This document shows, piece after piece, positions 1 through 11,291 of a stretch of DNA of 64,000 bases. The stretch is taken from contig CM018050.1 in assembly GCA_008638375.1 (NCBI GenBank), positions 23,504,426-23,568,425 of the forward strand. Reading direction: 5' to 3'. The first letter of the stretch is position 1. Each line of letters begins with the position of its first letter. Origin of the DNA: Nyssa sinensis (Eukaryota > Streptophyta > Magnoliopsida > Cornales > Nyssaceae). Below the pieces are notes generated by a model. That model was given only the letters and a program-made list of their open reading frames with translations, was not told the DNA's origin and made no database searches. The position numbers were made by a program, and so were the translations under genes.

Positions 1-1406
1 ATTCTGAGACCAATGGTGAGGTCCGTTTTACTAGATGGGGTCCCAAAAAATAAAAGACCCGTGGTGACCTTTAAAATTACCAAAATGCCCCTGAATTGAA
101 ATACAGTCAAACGAACTCCGAATTAAGTAAACAAATAGTGAAACTTTATTATCTCGAGCATTCCGGACCCAACCGTGGAGTCCGATTTGTGAAAAGAGGT
201 CACAAAATGTAAGGAACCGTGAAAAGTGCAAAATGACTATTTTGCCCTTTTGAACCCAGGTGTCCGAATCGAGTTCTACGAAAGCCTAAACTTATTTTCT
301 TCGACGTCCTGGACTCAATAGCAGAGTTTAATTTAGCAGAATAGAAACTTATAAAGTAAAGACATAAAATTTGTTGAATAGCATCATTAGGAAACAAATG
401 AACTAAGTCACTTGTTATGGTTTTAGGGACACGAAAAGGCAAGGAGAAGACAATCTGATCATTCCACATTCTCACTGCATTACGAGCGCAGTTTACTTGG
501 GTTGTGACTAACCCATCAGGTATAGTGTTTAGCTAATGTTAGAAATGAAGTTAAGTTAGGAATATTTGTGAATGACTGGAATGATTTATGTGTTTATGTG
601 GAATGTGCTTACTTGATGATTTAGAGTTGGTTGTTCACATGCTTACATGTTACTTATACTTTATGAAATTTAGTGAATGATGAATGTGAATCATGACATG
701 TGTTTAAGTTGATTATATGAGATATGCTTGCGTGTGGAATCAGCTGATGATTTATGTTATTGTCCGAGCATGCTATATTATTGAGAACCATATTCATTGA
801 CATTGCATCAGCATATTGGCATATGGTGAATCCTTGAGAACATAGTGTGGGTTGAGCACGTGGTGCTATGCATTATGAGGGTGTAGATCCTGTGGTGAAA
901 AACCCAAAATTGGCCATTGCATTGGTACTCCGTGTCATCGGGGAGTACCCGTAAACGAGACATGGGTGTGGCATAGAGTTGTGCATGGGTGCGTCATGCA
1001 TACCATTCATATATTACTGCGATGCTTTAAATGACATTTAGATATAAATGCACACTTTGCACATGCCACGCCTTAGCTTTATTTCTTGCATTAGCACTTC
1101 ATCATACCAGCAGTTGAGCTGACCCATTCGTGGGCAACATTTTTCAGATAAGGACACTCCACTACTTGAGACTCCATGCTACCTTGATAGGATGAAGCAA
1201 TTGTTATATTTTGGTCCTTGGGACTTATGTTTTATAATGTAAGGGCTTAAGCCCGAATGACCTATGAACAATGTATTTTATGTTATCTTATGTATTGATG
1301 GGAATGGATGCATGTTTAGTGAATTTATTTACATTTGTCCTTTTATTTATTTTATTTTCTGTCTCGTCAATCGCGCCTCGGGTTTGCAGAAATTCGGGGC
1401 GTGACA
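1..1406 (+). mobile_element. 3' portion of an S-family gypsy LTR, cut by the window edge
   Basis: This non-coding stretch aligns by eye with the 3' half of the S1, S2 and A-family LTRs. It opens with the 'gagaccaatggtgaggtccg' motif seen again near 12658, and it ends with a conserved 'attcggggcgtgaca' terminus. The base order is closer to S1 than to A. It interrupts the 5' LTR of element B: the sequence from 1407 on matches B's 3' LTR from about 26596. The left end lies outside the window, so it cannot be told whether this is a solo LTR or the end of a full element. The small reading frames on the - strand here are chance frames. Confidence 0.8.
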
Positions 1407-1557
1407 CTGATGTTGGTATTAGATTAGCTAATGATATGGCATGCATTTAATGATTAATTAAGAATGTTTAAGATCCTTTGATGGGGGGATGGCTTACAGA
1501 CAGTTGCCCCCGGTCGCGAGCCCTTAATTCGCACAAGAGGGGTTACGGGTCGTGACA
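1407..1557 (+). repeat. 3' end of the 5' LTR of element B
   Basis: This segment matches the last ~150 bases of B's 3' LTR (26590-26738) with about 20 differences by eye, and it ends in a TGACA-type terminus. A primer-binding site follows within five bases. The divergence between the two copies marks B as the oldest element of the nest. The rest of this LTR lies beyond the S-family insertion and outside the window. Confidence 0.85.
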
Positions 1558-1561
1558 AACG

Positions 1562-1573
1562 TGGTATCAGAGC
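1562..1573 (+). other. Primer-binding site of element B (initiator tRNA-Met type)
   Basis: TGGTATCAGAGC starts four bases after the LTR end at 1557. It is the standard plant retrotransposon site complementary to the 3' end of initiator tRNA-Met. It fixes the + orientation of element B. Confidence 0.9.
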
Positions 1574-1715
1574 CCAAAGTTCTAGTGGTTCATGGAGATT
1601 AGGACTAGAGTACTAAGACTTAAGGAGTCGATAGGTCAATTACTAGGTAAAACCTGTTATGGTGATTAAGTGATTACTGGACTGCTAAATACTAATTCTT
1701 TTGTAGTAAATGGTC

Positions 1716-2563
1716 TGTACCCACAGTACCGTCATAGATTCAGATCAACTAGATAGAGTAAAGTGCATATTAGAAAGGGTCGTGGAAGCTCTGTCCAGAT
1801 CCCATGGGGGTGGAAACGAAACTGCACGGCAAAACCATACTGGCAACCGTGGAGCCCGATAAGGTGACGAAAGAGACCAGTCATACCTATATAAATAGTT
1901 TCAGGATCTGAAACTGTCGACGTTTAATGGCATGGGAGGCCCCACAGCAGTTGAGGAATGGCTGCTAGAAATGAATAGAATCTTCCGGATCATAACTAGT
2001 ACCAAGGAACAGAAGGTGGCATATGCCACCTAATGTTCAAGGGAGCGGCTCATAAGTGGTGGCTGCTGGAAGAAGCCCGAGAGCCTAATAGGAGCTGGCA
2101 GTGATTCATAGAAATCTTCAATGAGAAATATTTCCCCCAAGAAGCAAGAGATCATAACATTGCCGAATTCTTAATCCTCTAGCAATGGGGCATGACGGTT
2201 GATGAGTATGAGGCCAAGTTCACTGAGTTGGCCAAGTTTGCCCCTAACATTATCAATACGGAAAGCTTGAAGGCCCACAAGTTTGAAGGAGGTTTGAGGT
2301 GGGCCATCAAAGACAGAATCAGGCCCCAACGACTAGCCACTTACAATGAAGTAGTGGCGACGACAAGGATTATAGAGCACAATGGAGAAGAATATGCGAA
2401 GAGAAATGGGAACCAAAGGTTAAGTGGCAGCAAAGACAGAGGACGGGGATCCTCGCTCTTCAAGACAGGTGCTAGCTTGCGCAGTATGGGGACAGGGCCT
2501 AGTCAGCGAAAGGCCAACCACAGTAGTGGGGGAGTAACTAAATGCCCCATCTGCTAGAAAGTA
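1716..2563 (+). pseudogene. Gag of element B, N-terminal part (gypsy, Tekay/Del-like)
   Basis: Conceptual translation gives a recognisable gypsy gag core. Near 1920 it has 'STFNGMGGPTAVEEWLLEM', near 2045 'AAHKWWLLEEARE', then 'FNEKYFPQEARDHN' and, from 2192, 'TVDEYEAKFTELAKFAP'. The frame changes near 2030 and carries several stops (for example at 2555), so it is not functional. The gag breaks off in the cysteine-rich region (KCPIC, 2540-2554) exactly where element A is inserted. The missing C-terminal part resumes at 19322. Assignment to the Tekay/Del chromovirus branch rests on the gag wording, the very long LTRs and the tRNA-Met primer site, and is an inference. Confidence 0.85.
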
Positions 2564-5545
2564 TGTAAAGACCCGAAATTTTTTTTTTGGAATAAAATTT
2601 TTATTTTTATTTTTTTTATTTATATTTTATTTGGTTAATTATTTATTCATTAATTATTAAAAAAAATTGTTTAATTACTCCTTGATGTGTTATGCATGGT
2701 GTATGTGTTATGTGTATGTTATGTATGCATGTATGTATATGTTAAACACATTTTAAGTATATATATATATATAGATCTAATTGTGTGCATGCCAGTGTGT
2801 GCAAGTGGGCTGCCGTAGGTGTGTAGGTGTATTATATATATATATATATGTATATATATACACATAACATTGTCAACTTTGCATTTAATGCAAAGCTGAT
2901 GTGAAGGAAGGGGGTGGCTGGATCAGTGAGGAAAAGTCAGAAAAGGAAGGACAGGGAGGCTGTGGCAGGTGTTGCGTGAGGGAGTGTATGTGTAGAGGTG
3001 TATATACATATGTATGTGCTTGAAGAGAGAGAGAAGAGAAAAATCAGAAAGAAAAGAAAATAGAAAGAGAGAGAAGCTGTGTGAAGGAGTGGTGAGCACT
3101 GGAGAGGAGCTTGAGCCAGGCTTGAACCGAGAAAGGAGGAAAGAACCTGCAACTAGAAAGAAACCTAGAAAGTTGGTAAGTCACTCCGCTTTGGTCTTTC
3201 AAATTTTGAGCATGTTAACTAGTTTGATTTATGAGGTTTTGTGGGCCATGAAGCATAGATTAAAATGCAAAAATAATAACCCAAAATAGTTGGAAAATGA
3301 GCTAGATAGGGCCAATTGCAGGTCACGGCCAAGGGTTGAAGAGTTATCATTTTATGTGTTAAACTTAAAAATAAAAGATGGGAGTTGGTGAGGTGAGTTG
3401 CAGAAATGTTTTGGAATTAAATGGGACTCAAAAACAGTTAACAAAACTGTCCAAAAACTAAGAAAATACTTTGGCCGGAAAACTGAGAGAGAAGAGGTTT
3501 GGGGTTGTTTCATGGGGCTGGGGAGACTCAAGATCCCATCAAAATGTCTTAAAAACATTTTTGGGTGGATTAGAAATGAAAACAGCTTAAAAAATGTAAG
3601 GAAAACGCGATTTAAAAACATAGATGTAGCAGGTTCCGGCCACCCTCACCGGAGGGAGTGACTAGAGACGGCTGGAACCATGCCGGAAGGACGGGGGCGA
3701 GGGCGCAGCAGCTTGGGCCTTATTGGGTCTGTTTGGGTTTGAATAGGGTTGGGATGTTTGGGGTTTAAATGGCCTTTGGGCCTGTTTTGATTTTTAAAAG
3801 GAAGTTGGGCTTGGGTTGCTTAAATAATTGGGCCCAACCGTATTGAAAGAAATGAAAAAAAAAAGAAGGAAAAAGGGGGGGCAAAGGGACTCGATCCAGA
3901 GACGGCACGGATGGAAAGAAGCGTGCGGACCAGTGGGACGGTTACCAGGTTGGTAACTATTTCCCAAACAAAAATATATAATATATATGTTTAAAGTATT
4001 TAATTAATTAAATTAATTAAATTAAATTAAATTAAATACCTCGAAATGGCCCGGAGCCCAAACAAGGCAAGTCATATATGTTTTCTAACTATCTTAGGGC
4101 TCTTAAGACCAACGGTGAGGTCCGTGACGCGAGACGAGATCCTGAAAAATAAAAGACCCATGGAACCATGGAAAATTACCAAAATGCCCCTGAGTCAAAA
4201 CGCAGTCAAACGAAACCCGATTTAAATAAAAAAATAGTGAAATCTTATTATCTCGAACATTCCGGACTCAACTGTGGAGTTCAATTATCGAGGAGAGGCC
4301 TCAGGAAATGAGAAATTGTGAAAGTGCATGATGACAGTTTTACCCTTTTTAGCCCCGATGTCCAAATTAAATTCACGAAAGCCCACACCTATTTTCTTTG
4401 ACGTTTCGGACCCAATTGTAGAATTTATTTTAGTAAAATAGAAACTAATAAAATAAAGACATAAAATTTGATGAATAGCATCATTAAAGTAGCAAACAGA
4501 CTAAGTTGCATTTTATGATTTTAGGAGCATCGAAAGGCAAAGAGAAGGCAGTCTGATCCTTCTACATTCTCATTGCTAGCCACTACACTACGAGCGCGGT
4601 TTATTAGGGTTGAGACCAACCCGTCAAGTACGATGTTTTGCTAATGTAAGAAATGGAGTTAAGTTTAGAAATCTTTGTGAGTGACTTGAATGATCTATGT
4701 GTTTAACTATTACAGGGAGATTATCTGGATTGTGTTTACTTGATGGTCTGATGTTGGTTGTTCACATATTTATGTGTTGCTTGTATTCTTTGAGAACTTA
4801 GTATCGTGATGAACATGAACTGTGATATATGCTTAAATTGACTACACGAGATATGCATACATGTGGAACTAGCTGGTGAGTTACATATTATTGTCTCGAG
4901 TATGCTATATTGTCAAAACTAAGTGCCATTGAGATTGCATTGGCATATTGGCATATGGTGAATCCTTTGAGAACATGGTGTGAGTTGAGCACGTGGTGCT
5001 TTGCAGTATGAGGGTGCAGATCCTGTGGTGAAAAATCCAAAATTGGCCATTGCATTGGTACTTCGAGCCATCGGGCGAGACCTGTAAATGAGACATGGGT
5101 GTGGCATTGAGTGCATGGGTGTATCATGCATACTTTCATCACATTGTATTAATGGAATTGTAAAGCATTTAGAGATAAATGTACACTTTGCACATGCCAT
5201 ACCTTAGCTTTATTTCTTGCATTAGTATCACATTGTACCAGCAGTTGAGTTGACCCATTCGTGGGAGAACATTTCAGATGACGCTCCAACTATATGAGGT
5301 TCAGTGGTGTCTTAGTGAAAGAAAGAAATTGAAGTGTTTTGGCCCTTGGGGCGTATTTTGAGATGTAAGGGCTTAAGCCCAAATGACATGTGAACGATGT
5401 ATTCATGTAATGTATTTTATGTTTTTATATGTATTGATGAAAATGGATGCATGCTTAGTTGAATCCGTTTAGATTGTCCTTTATTTTATTTTCCTTTTGT
5501 CTCGTCAGTTGCGCCTCGGGTTCGCGAGAAATTCGGGGCGTGACA
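2564..5545 (+). repeat. 5' LTR of element A (2,982 bp)
   Basis: The LTR starts TGTAAAGACCC and ends TTCGGGGCGTGACA. In order it contains an AT-rich head, TA microsatellites (about 2757-2775 and 2831-2860), a 19-bp palindrome at 2877-2895, and a purine-rich GA tract (about 3020-3080). Then come a tRNA-like antisense segment (3885-3955), three ~150-bp hairpin modules (4100, 4256, 4402) and the conserved 3' block shared with S-family LTRs. The TA tract followed by the palindrome and GA tract is a plausible promoter and transcript-start region, but that is inferred only from its layout. The predicted reading frames in it are low-complexity or chance frames. Confidence 0.93.
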
Positions 5546-5548
5546 ACG

Positions 5549-5560
5549 TGGTATCAGAGC
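5549..5560 (+). other. Primer-binding site of element A
   Basis: TGGTATCAGAGC lies three bases after the 5' LTR terminus at 5545 and corresponds to initiator tRNA-Met. A second, degenerate copy of this neighbourhood (TAGGTATTAGAG near 5668) occurs 120 bp downstream as part of a tandem duplication. Confidence 0.93.
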
Positions 5561-6958
5561 ATAGGTTCGAATACCTTGAGATTGTGGGGTGTTGTTAAAC
5601 ACAATGGGACTATGACGTATGGTTTGAAATTTGTATAAACCTTGTGTAATGTGTGGGCTTTGACAACTAGGTATTAGAGTTATAATTTGAGAATACTTGG
5701 TGGTGATAGGTGTTGTTGAACACCATGGGACCCTTGAGGAGGGCATTTGACTTAGTGTAAGCCGTCAATGGCATGTGATAAGACCTTGTGTGTGATGTGA
5801 TTATCTGTATTGGAAACATAAATTGGTTGGTTATGTGTTAGTTGGAATTATACTCTGAGGTATGATTACATGATTTGGTGTAGTGAAATGCATGATATGG
5901 GTAATGTGTATATTGGCATGACCGTATGTTATTTGGTATATGTTTACATGGGTGATAGATGACACTTGTTTTGCCTTTGGGATATCATGTAGCGTTATAG
6001 AAGAATGTTATGGGCATGTGCATACTATATTGTTTAAATGGATTTTCTAACGAAAGACTACATTTAGGTTGGATGAGAACTTGTTATTTGTTTATTGTGA
6101 ACAATGGGTGGAAGTGGTTGACGTGAACTTTATAACTTATGATTAAGCAAGTAGATCTACAGGAATTTTTAGATTATCAGGTAATAATTAATAATCTCTT
6201 GTCTTAGGAGGATTTTATTAACATGAATGGTTTGGGAATATGGATATGGGTTTTGATTTCATGCTTAGGACGAGTATTGATAAATTCAAGTGATGTGAAT
6301 CTAAAAGTTGGGGATTGAAATGATTTCTTTATCTAAAGGGAATATGTTATTTTGTGGTGGCCTGTGGAGGTGGCCTAGTGATGGATGCTTTTGACTTGCC
6401 TAGTCCTATAAGATGATCGATACTAATTGTTGTGAGGATAATGAATTGATTTAATGAACTTATGAATGTAAGCTTTGTGAAAATAATGAGTTGTATAAAT
6501 TGGGCCAACTAAGACGTGAATCATGAACCCAGTTCTAGCTAAATTTATACAATCGATCCCAGAATTATAATTGAGTAAAATGTAAGCATTGATTGTTGTT
6601 TTGGAGGAAATTGTATATTGGGTTAAGAGTTAGATGATACAAGTTTTTTCGAATATGAATCTTGTGTTTAAGATGCACTTGTACGAATACACATGGAGTG
6701 AAAATATTGGGGTTGAGGCACTAGGACTTGAGAGCTTGCACTGTTATATGACTTAAAAGTGAATGGTGATTTTCACTTGTCACTTAGAAATACATGGGTA
6801 AAGGTTATGAATGAGTTTGATTGGTTTGAATAAAGTTATAAATGATAGTGTTGTCTAGATCTAAATAATAAATATTGCACTTGGGAGATTTTACTTTTTT
6901 CAGGAGGTTGCGATGATTACATTGTTCCGCCATCGTATGGATCACCAATTAGGGTAGT

Positions 6959-7190
6959 ATGATATTGACGAGGATCTGTAGGGATTTCTTGTTAGAGGTA
7001 GCTGATTACATCCTTTCTTTTGACGACATTATATTTGACATGTCTAGTTTTGGTATTTTATCAGGGGTAGGTTGGTTATCCATATTTTGGGCGAGTATAG
7101 ACTGCTACAGGGAGGAAGTGACAGTGTGTACTCCTGAGGGAGGTGATTTCTTTATTTCACGGGGTGTTCTTAGATCCTTCTAGGATGGAA
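6959..7190 (+). pseudogene. Protease/RT-linker remnant of a gypsy pol inside element A
   Basis: The 74-residue frame contains 'GVGWLSIFWASIDCYREE' followed by VTVCTPEGG. This resembles the conserved segment just after the protease in Tekay-like elements, where a GMDWL motif, an IDC motif and a TPEG motif occur in this order and spacing. It is too short to function, and flanking sequence in the same frame is not pol-like. I read it as a relic of the autonomous ancestor of element A. The match is from memory of family wording, so the call is moderate. Confidence 0.55.
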
Positions 7191-8252
7191 TTTGTGGTGA
7201 GATAGGAAAGGTTAGGCCTCGACTTAATTGGACTAGTTTGGATTACGTGATTAGATGAATACTTGTTGCTTTAGTGCATGAAATTTGTACGAGGTGTAGC
7301 ATGCTTGGTTATTGAAGGGCAGGGATTAGATGCTTAGATCCATGTGGTAGACCAAGTGATTTATGAGATAGACCATATGCTTAATTACCTATAAGGTAAG
7401 CCTGAATGTCCATTGGATTGGTCGTGGATTTAGTTACCTATATGGTAAGTTGTACACCCATTTGAGTATGTGAATATTCTTAGGACAGATCTCGTATTTG
7501 GATGTTGATGTTGTGGACTAAGTGTTAGCCATTAAAATATTGCTTGTTGATTTTATATATGCATGCTAGTTTAGTACCCGTTATAGCACTACGACTATAA
7601 ATATTATAACCGATTGATTTGGTGTTAATGCAAATGTAAGAGTATGTTTAGATGTGTTAATATGTATGTGTGTTTCGATACATGTGTGTAAGGATTAATG
7701 TCTATTCATGATTTAAATTGGTGAGGAGTTTCACTAAGAATCTCAACTGTTATGGGACTTTATTTAATATATTGACTGGAACGATAATGAGTTAGAATAA
7801 CCTTAGAGGAAATGGAGATATTTCTTTACTTTCTCTAATGAATCTGTTCTTTTGAACCTTGATGCATTATTTAGATTCCATGGTTGGAACATCTAGGCTA
7901 TTTTGTCCTACATTCGAATACCCAGTTGATATATGTGTGCTTGAAATAAATAGGATAATCTTCATTCATGAATGGCACTTAGTCTCGGTTATATATAGAC
8001 TAAGGTAGGTGATGATGACTTTACTTTAGGATTTTATTATTGATGTCTTGTGGACGATTATAGTGCTTGGAGAACAATGAGTTATTGAAATGCATTGAAG
8101 TGCAGGTGATAGATGGATGACATTGTGATGAATTACTAGATGATTGAGTAACTTGACTTGAGGTTAGTTGGATGGTCATCGCGTGTGAGAGAGACTTTGA
8201 GATGTCCTTGAGAACATTGAGAATTTCTCTTTATTTTTATTATTATGTTGCA

Positions 8253-8530
8253 TCATTGAGGTGGGCCATGATTCTTGAGTGGATTTGGGAAAATTGGCAT
8301 GGATAAGCCAACATGTTTTGAGGATTTCATTATGTGTTGTGCCATATGGAGTGGGCCGTTACAGATGGGATCAAAACCAGACCCTAGCAGGGAGTGTGGA
8401 GATGTCTGCACGCCGCTGCACGCCCGCCCAATTGGACGAGGTTCCTTCGGGGGGAGAGGGTAATGCATTCCACATCGCCTGGCTGAGGGAGGGGTGAATG
8501 ATCCATAGGTAAGGCCGCACGTCTCCATGT
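8253..8530 (+). repeat. Possible TRIM-like remnant within element A
   Basis: A GC-richer island in AT-rich surroundings reads 'gtgggccgttacagatggga' and then 'tcaaaaccagaccctagc'. It continues through a GGGGGGAG tract to 'ttccacatcgcctgg'. This order resembles a dicot interspersed repeat in which GCCGTTACA leads into a TGGTATCAGAGCC primer-site motif and later a CCCACATCG motif. The primer-site motif would here be decayed (atgggatcaaaacc). No direct terminal repeats are clear. The overlapping reading frames are not protein-like. Confidence 0.4.
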
Positions 8531-9730
8531 TACAATGTATTTTGTATTGATCTTTCCAAATTTTGTCATTGGATAGTACATGAAATTAAAAGCTTGAAAG
8601 CTTAAGGAGATGAAAATGGAAAAACTTTGGTAATATGTAGTATGAATGGAAAAGAATTACACTAAGGTAAAATAGCTAAGGTTAATGAGAAAAGGTAAAG
8701 TTGGATGCCTGCCATTATTTTGTATATAGGAATGTGTAGGTAATATACCCGGGGTAAAGAGTGAGAGATTTTATTTGTTTATTTATTTATTTATTTATCC
8801 TTTGAGGAATTGGATCGTTGAATTATTAGTTAATGGAGTATGGTGATCGTGTTGTTTGATATAGAGAATGGGTTGTGAATGACATGGTTAGGTCAAGCTT
8901 GTGGTGAGTAAAATTTCAAAATTTTGTTTAACATGTAATTTAAGAATAGAGATTTTAATTTGAAAATGGAATGATCTTGTAGAAGTCCAAAGACTTGTGA
9001 ACAAAAATGATGGATTATTGTTAATATTGAGTTATGATTTACTACCAATATTGATGGATACTCTTAGAATAAAAGACTAGTTGAGGATAGTATGTCTCGG
9101 GGATGGAGTGACTTATAGATATGCATACTGAGCTGAGGTTAATTATTAAGGATTATGATAGTGCATTTGATGGCTTTTGATTTTTGTGGAGTATGAAAGC
9201 GCTAGGAATTTTGTTATGACTATTTCCTATTGCGACCCCGTGGTGGTTGGATCGATCTTTAAAAGGTGAAGTTTTCTATTATATTTCCTTGAGGATAGAA
9301 GTGAATTGTTAATGAGACCAGTGCATGCTTGTTTTATTTTTCCTAGTTGATGGATGATAGATTATAGTCATACCTTTACATGATGAGTGGGCACTAACAG
9401 TAAAGAATTAATTTGGGACATTCTGATGATACACTTGGAAAATTACTATTGTAGGGAGAATGAATTCTCCATAAGGAAGGTTAAACGATGTGTCTAGTGA
9501 TAATTGTGAAATTATATGAGTTGAAAACTCAATTTGAGGATTTGTGACAAGATGACTAAATGATGAATCTGATGTGTAGGACGGTTCCTGATTTTGTTGA
9601 TTAGAATGACATAATTAAGTTAGATTTGAAACTAATGTAATGAGTTCAGTATGATTGACGGGCTCCTTTAATAAATCGAGAACTCAACATAAGTGTTATG
9701 AAATCCTTACAAGATCATGATTGATAAAAG

Positions 9731-10060
9731 TATTGGAGAGGTAACCTATAAGTTGGCGTTATCGCCACAGCTATTTGAAGTTCATGATGTCTTCCACTTG
9801 CCGATGTTTGGAAAGTACGAACCTAACCCTTCACATGTGCTAGATTGAGTTGATCTTGCAGTAGAGGGTGATGTTCTTATGATGAGAGGCCTGTAGAGAT
9901 GTTGGACACGAGGGACCAGGTTTTGCAGGGCAAGACCGTCCCTTTTGGTCAGGGTTCTTTGGAGCCAGCATAAGGTCGAGGAGGCTGTTTGGGAGCGTGA
10001 GGCCGAGGTCCGTGATAGGTGCCTCGAGTTGTTTGTTCATTGATGTACTTATTTTAAATT
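9731..10060 (+). pseudogene. C-terminal pol (integrase tail/chromodomain) remnant of element A
   Basis: Reading across one frameshift gives 'YKLALSPQLFEVHDVFHLPM' then FGKYEPNPSHVLD, and later 'ERPVEMLDTRDQVLQGKTVP'. This is the order of the terminal segment of Tekay-type pol: a beta-rich integrase tail with VHDVFHVSML-like wording and a chromodomain opening with ILDR and LRNK-like motifs. An in-frame stop follows VLD near 9846 and a frameshift occurs near 9870. It lies directly upstream of the polypurine tract, the position expected for the end of pol, so element A kept its 3' coding end while losing the rest. Confidence 0.8.
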
Positions 10061-10078
10061 TCGGGACGAAATTTCTTT

Positions 10079-10091
10079 AAGGAGGGAAGGA
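10079..10091 (+). other. Polypurine tract of element A
   Basis: AAGGAGGGAAGGA immediately precedes the 3' LTR start TGTAAAGACCC at 10092. This is the normal primer for plus-strand synthesis. Confidence 0.9.
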
Positions 10092-10290
10092 TGTAAAGAC
10101 CCAGAATTTTTTTTTTGGAATAAAATTTTTATTTTTATTTTTTTTATTTATTTATATTTTATTTGGTTAATTATTTATTCATTAATTATTAAAAAAAAAT
10201 TGTTTAATTATTCCTTGATGTGTTATGCATGGTGTATGTGTTATGTGTATGTTATGTATGCATGTATGTATATGTTAAACACATTTTAAG

Positions 10291-10321
<31 letters not shown>

Positions 10322-11031
10322 ATCTGATTGTGTGCAGGCCAGTGTGTGCAAGTGGGCTGCCGTAGGTGTGTAGGTGTATTATATATATATATATATAGGT
10401 GTATTATATATATATATATATATACACACATAACATTGTCAACTTTGCATTTAATGCAAAACTGATGTGAAGGAAGGGGGTGGTTGGATCAGTGAGAAAA
10501 AGTCAGAAAAGGACGGACAGGGAGGCTGTGGCAGGTGTTGCATGAGGGAGTGTATGTGTAGAGGTGTATATACATATGTGTGTGCTTGGAGAGAGAGAAG
10601 AGAAAAATCAGAAAGAAAGGAAAACAGAAAGAGAGAGAAGCTGTGTGAAGGAGTGGTGAGCACTGGAGAGGAGCTTGAGCCAGGCTTGAATCGAGAAAGG
10701 AGGAAAGAACCTGCAACCTGAGAGAAACCCAGAAAGTTGCTAAGTCACTCCACTTTGGTCTTTCAAATTTTGAGCATGTTAACTAGTTTGATTTATGAGG
10801 TTTTATGGGCCATGAAGCATAGATTAAAATGCAAAAAGAATCATCCAAAATAGTTGGAAAATGAGCTAGATAGGGCCAGTTGCAAGTCACGGCCAAGGGT
10901 TGAAGAGTTATCATTTTATGTGTTAAACTTAAAAATAAAAGATGGGAGTTGGTGAGGTGAGTTGCAGAAACGTTTTGGAATTAAATGGGACTCAAAAACA
11001 GTTAACAAAACTGTCCAAAAACTAAGAAAAT
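10092..11031 (+). repeat. 3' LTR of element A, first part
   Basis: This matches the 5' LTR from 2564 to about 3467 with only scattered differences and a longer TA tract (10290-10320 and 10380-10427). The palindrome is preserved at 10443-10461 with one end mismatch. The alignment stops at 'ctaagaaaat', where the solo LTR S1 begins, and resumes at 17265. Confidence 0.93.
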
Positions 11032-11242
11032 TGTAATAACCTCAAAAATTTTTTTTTTTTATAAAATTTTTGGTTATTATTATTATTGTTATTACTATTA
11101 TTATTAATATTAATACATGTATGGATATAATGTGTGTATATGGATGTGTATATATTTAAGAATGTGCAAGTATGTGTGTGTATTATACATGTGTTTACAT
11201 ATATATTACATGTATATGTGTAAAATGATATATGTGCATGTC

Positions 11243-11291
<49 letters not shown>

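Larger units (their letters stand above)
5546..10091 (+). other. Internal domain of element A, largely non-coding and rich in G and T
   Basis: About 4.5 kb between primer site and polypurine tract. The + strand is visibly rich in G and T and poor in C over most of its length, with stop codons dense in all frames. Only two stretches look like former pol: a protease/RT-linker scrap (6959-7190) and a chromodomain-end scrap (9731-10060). A TRIM-like scrap sits at 8253-8530 and a TTTA microsatellite near 8770-8800. No gag, RT, RNase H or integrase core is recognisable. I see no other gene in the remaining sequence. Confidence 0.8.

Noticed and set aside
8253..8528. Four overlapping short frames in a GC-richer island
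   Set aside because: They overlap in several frames, show no protein family, and the region fits a decayed repeat better.
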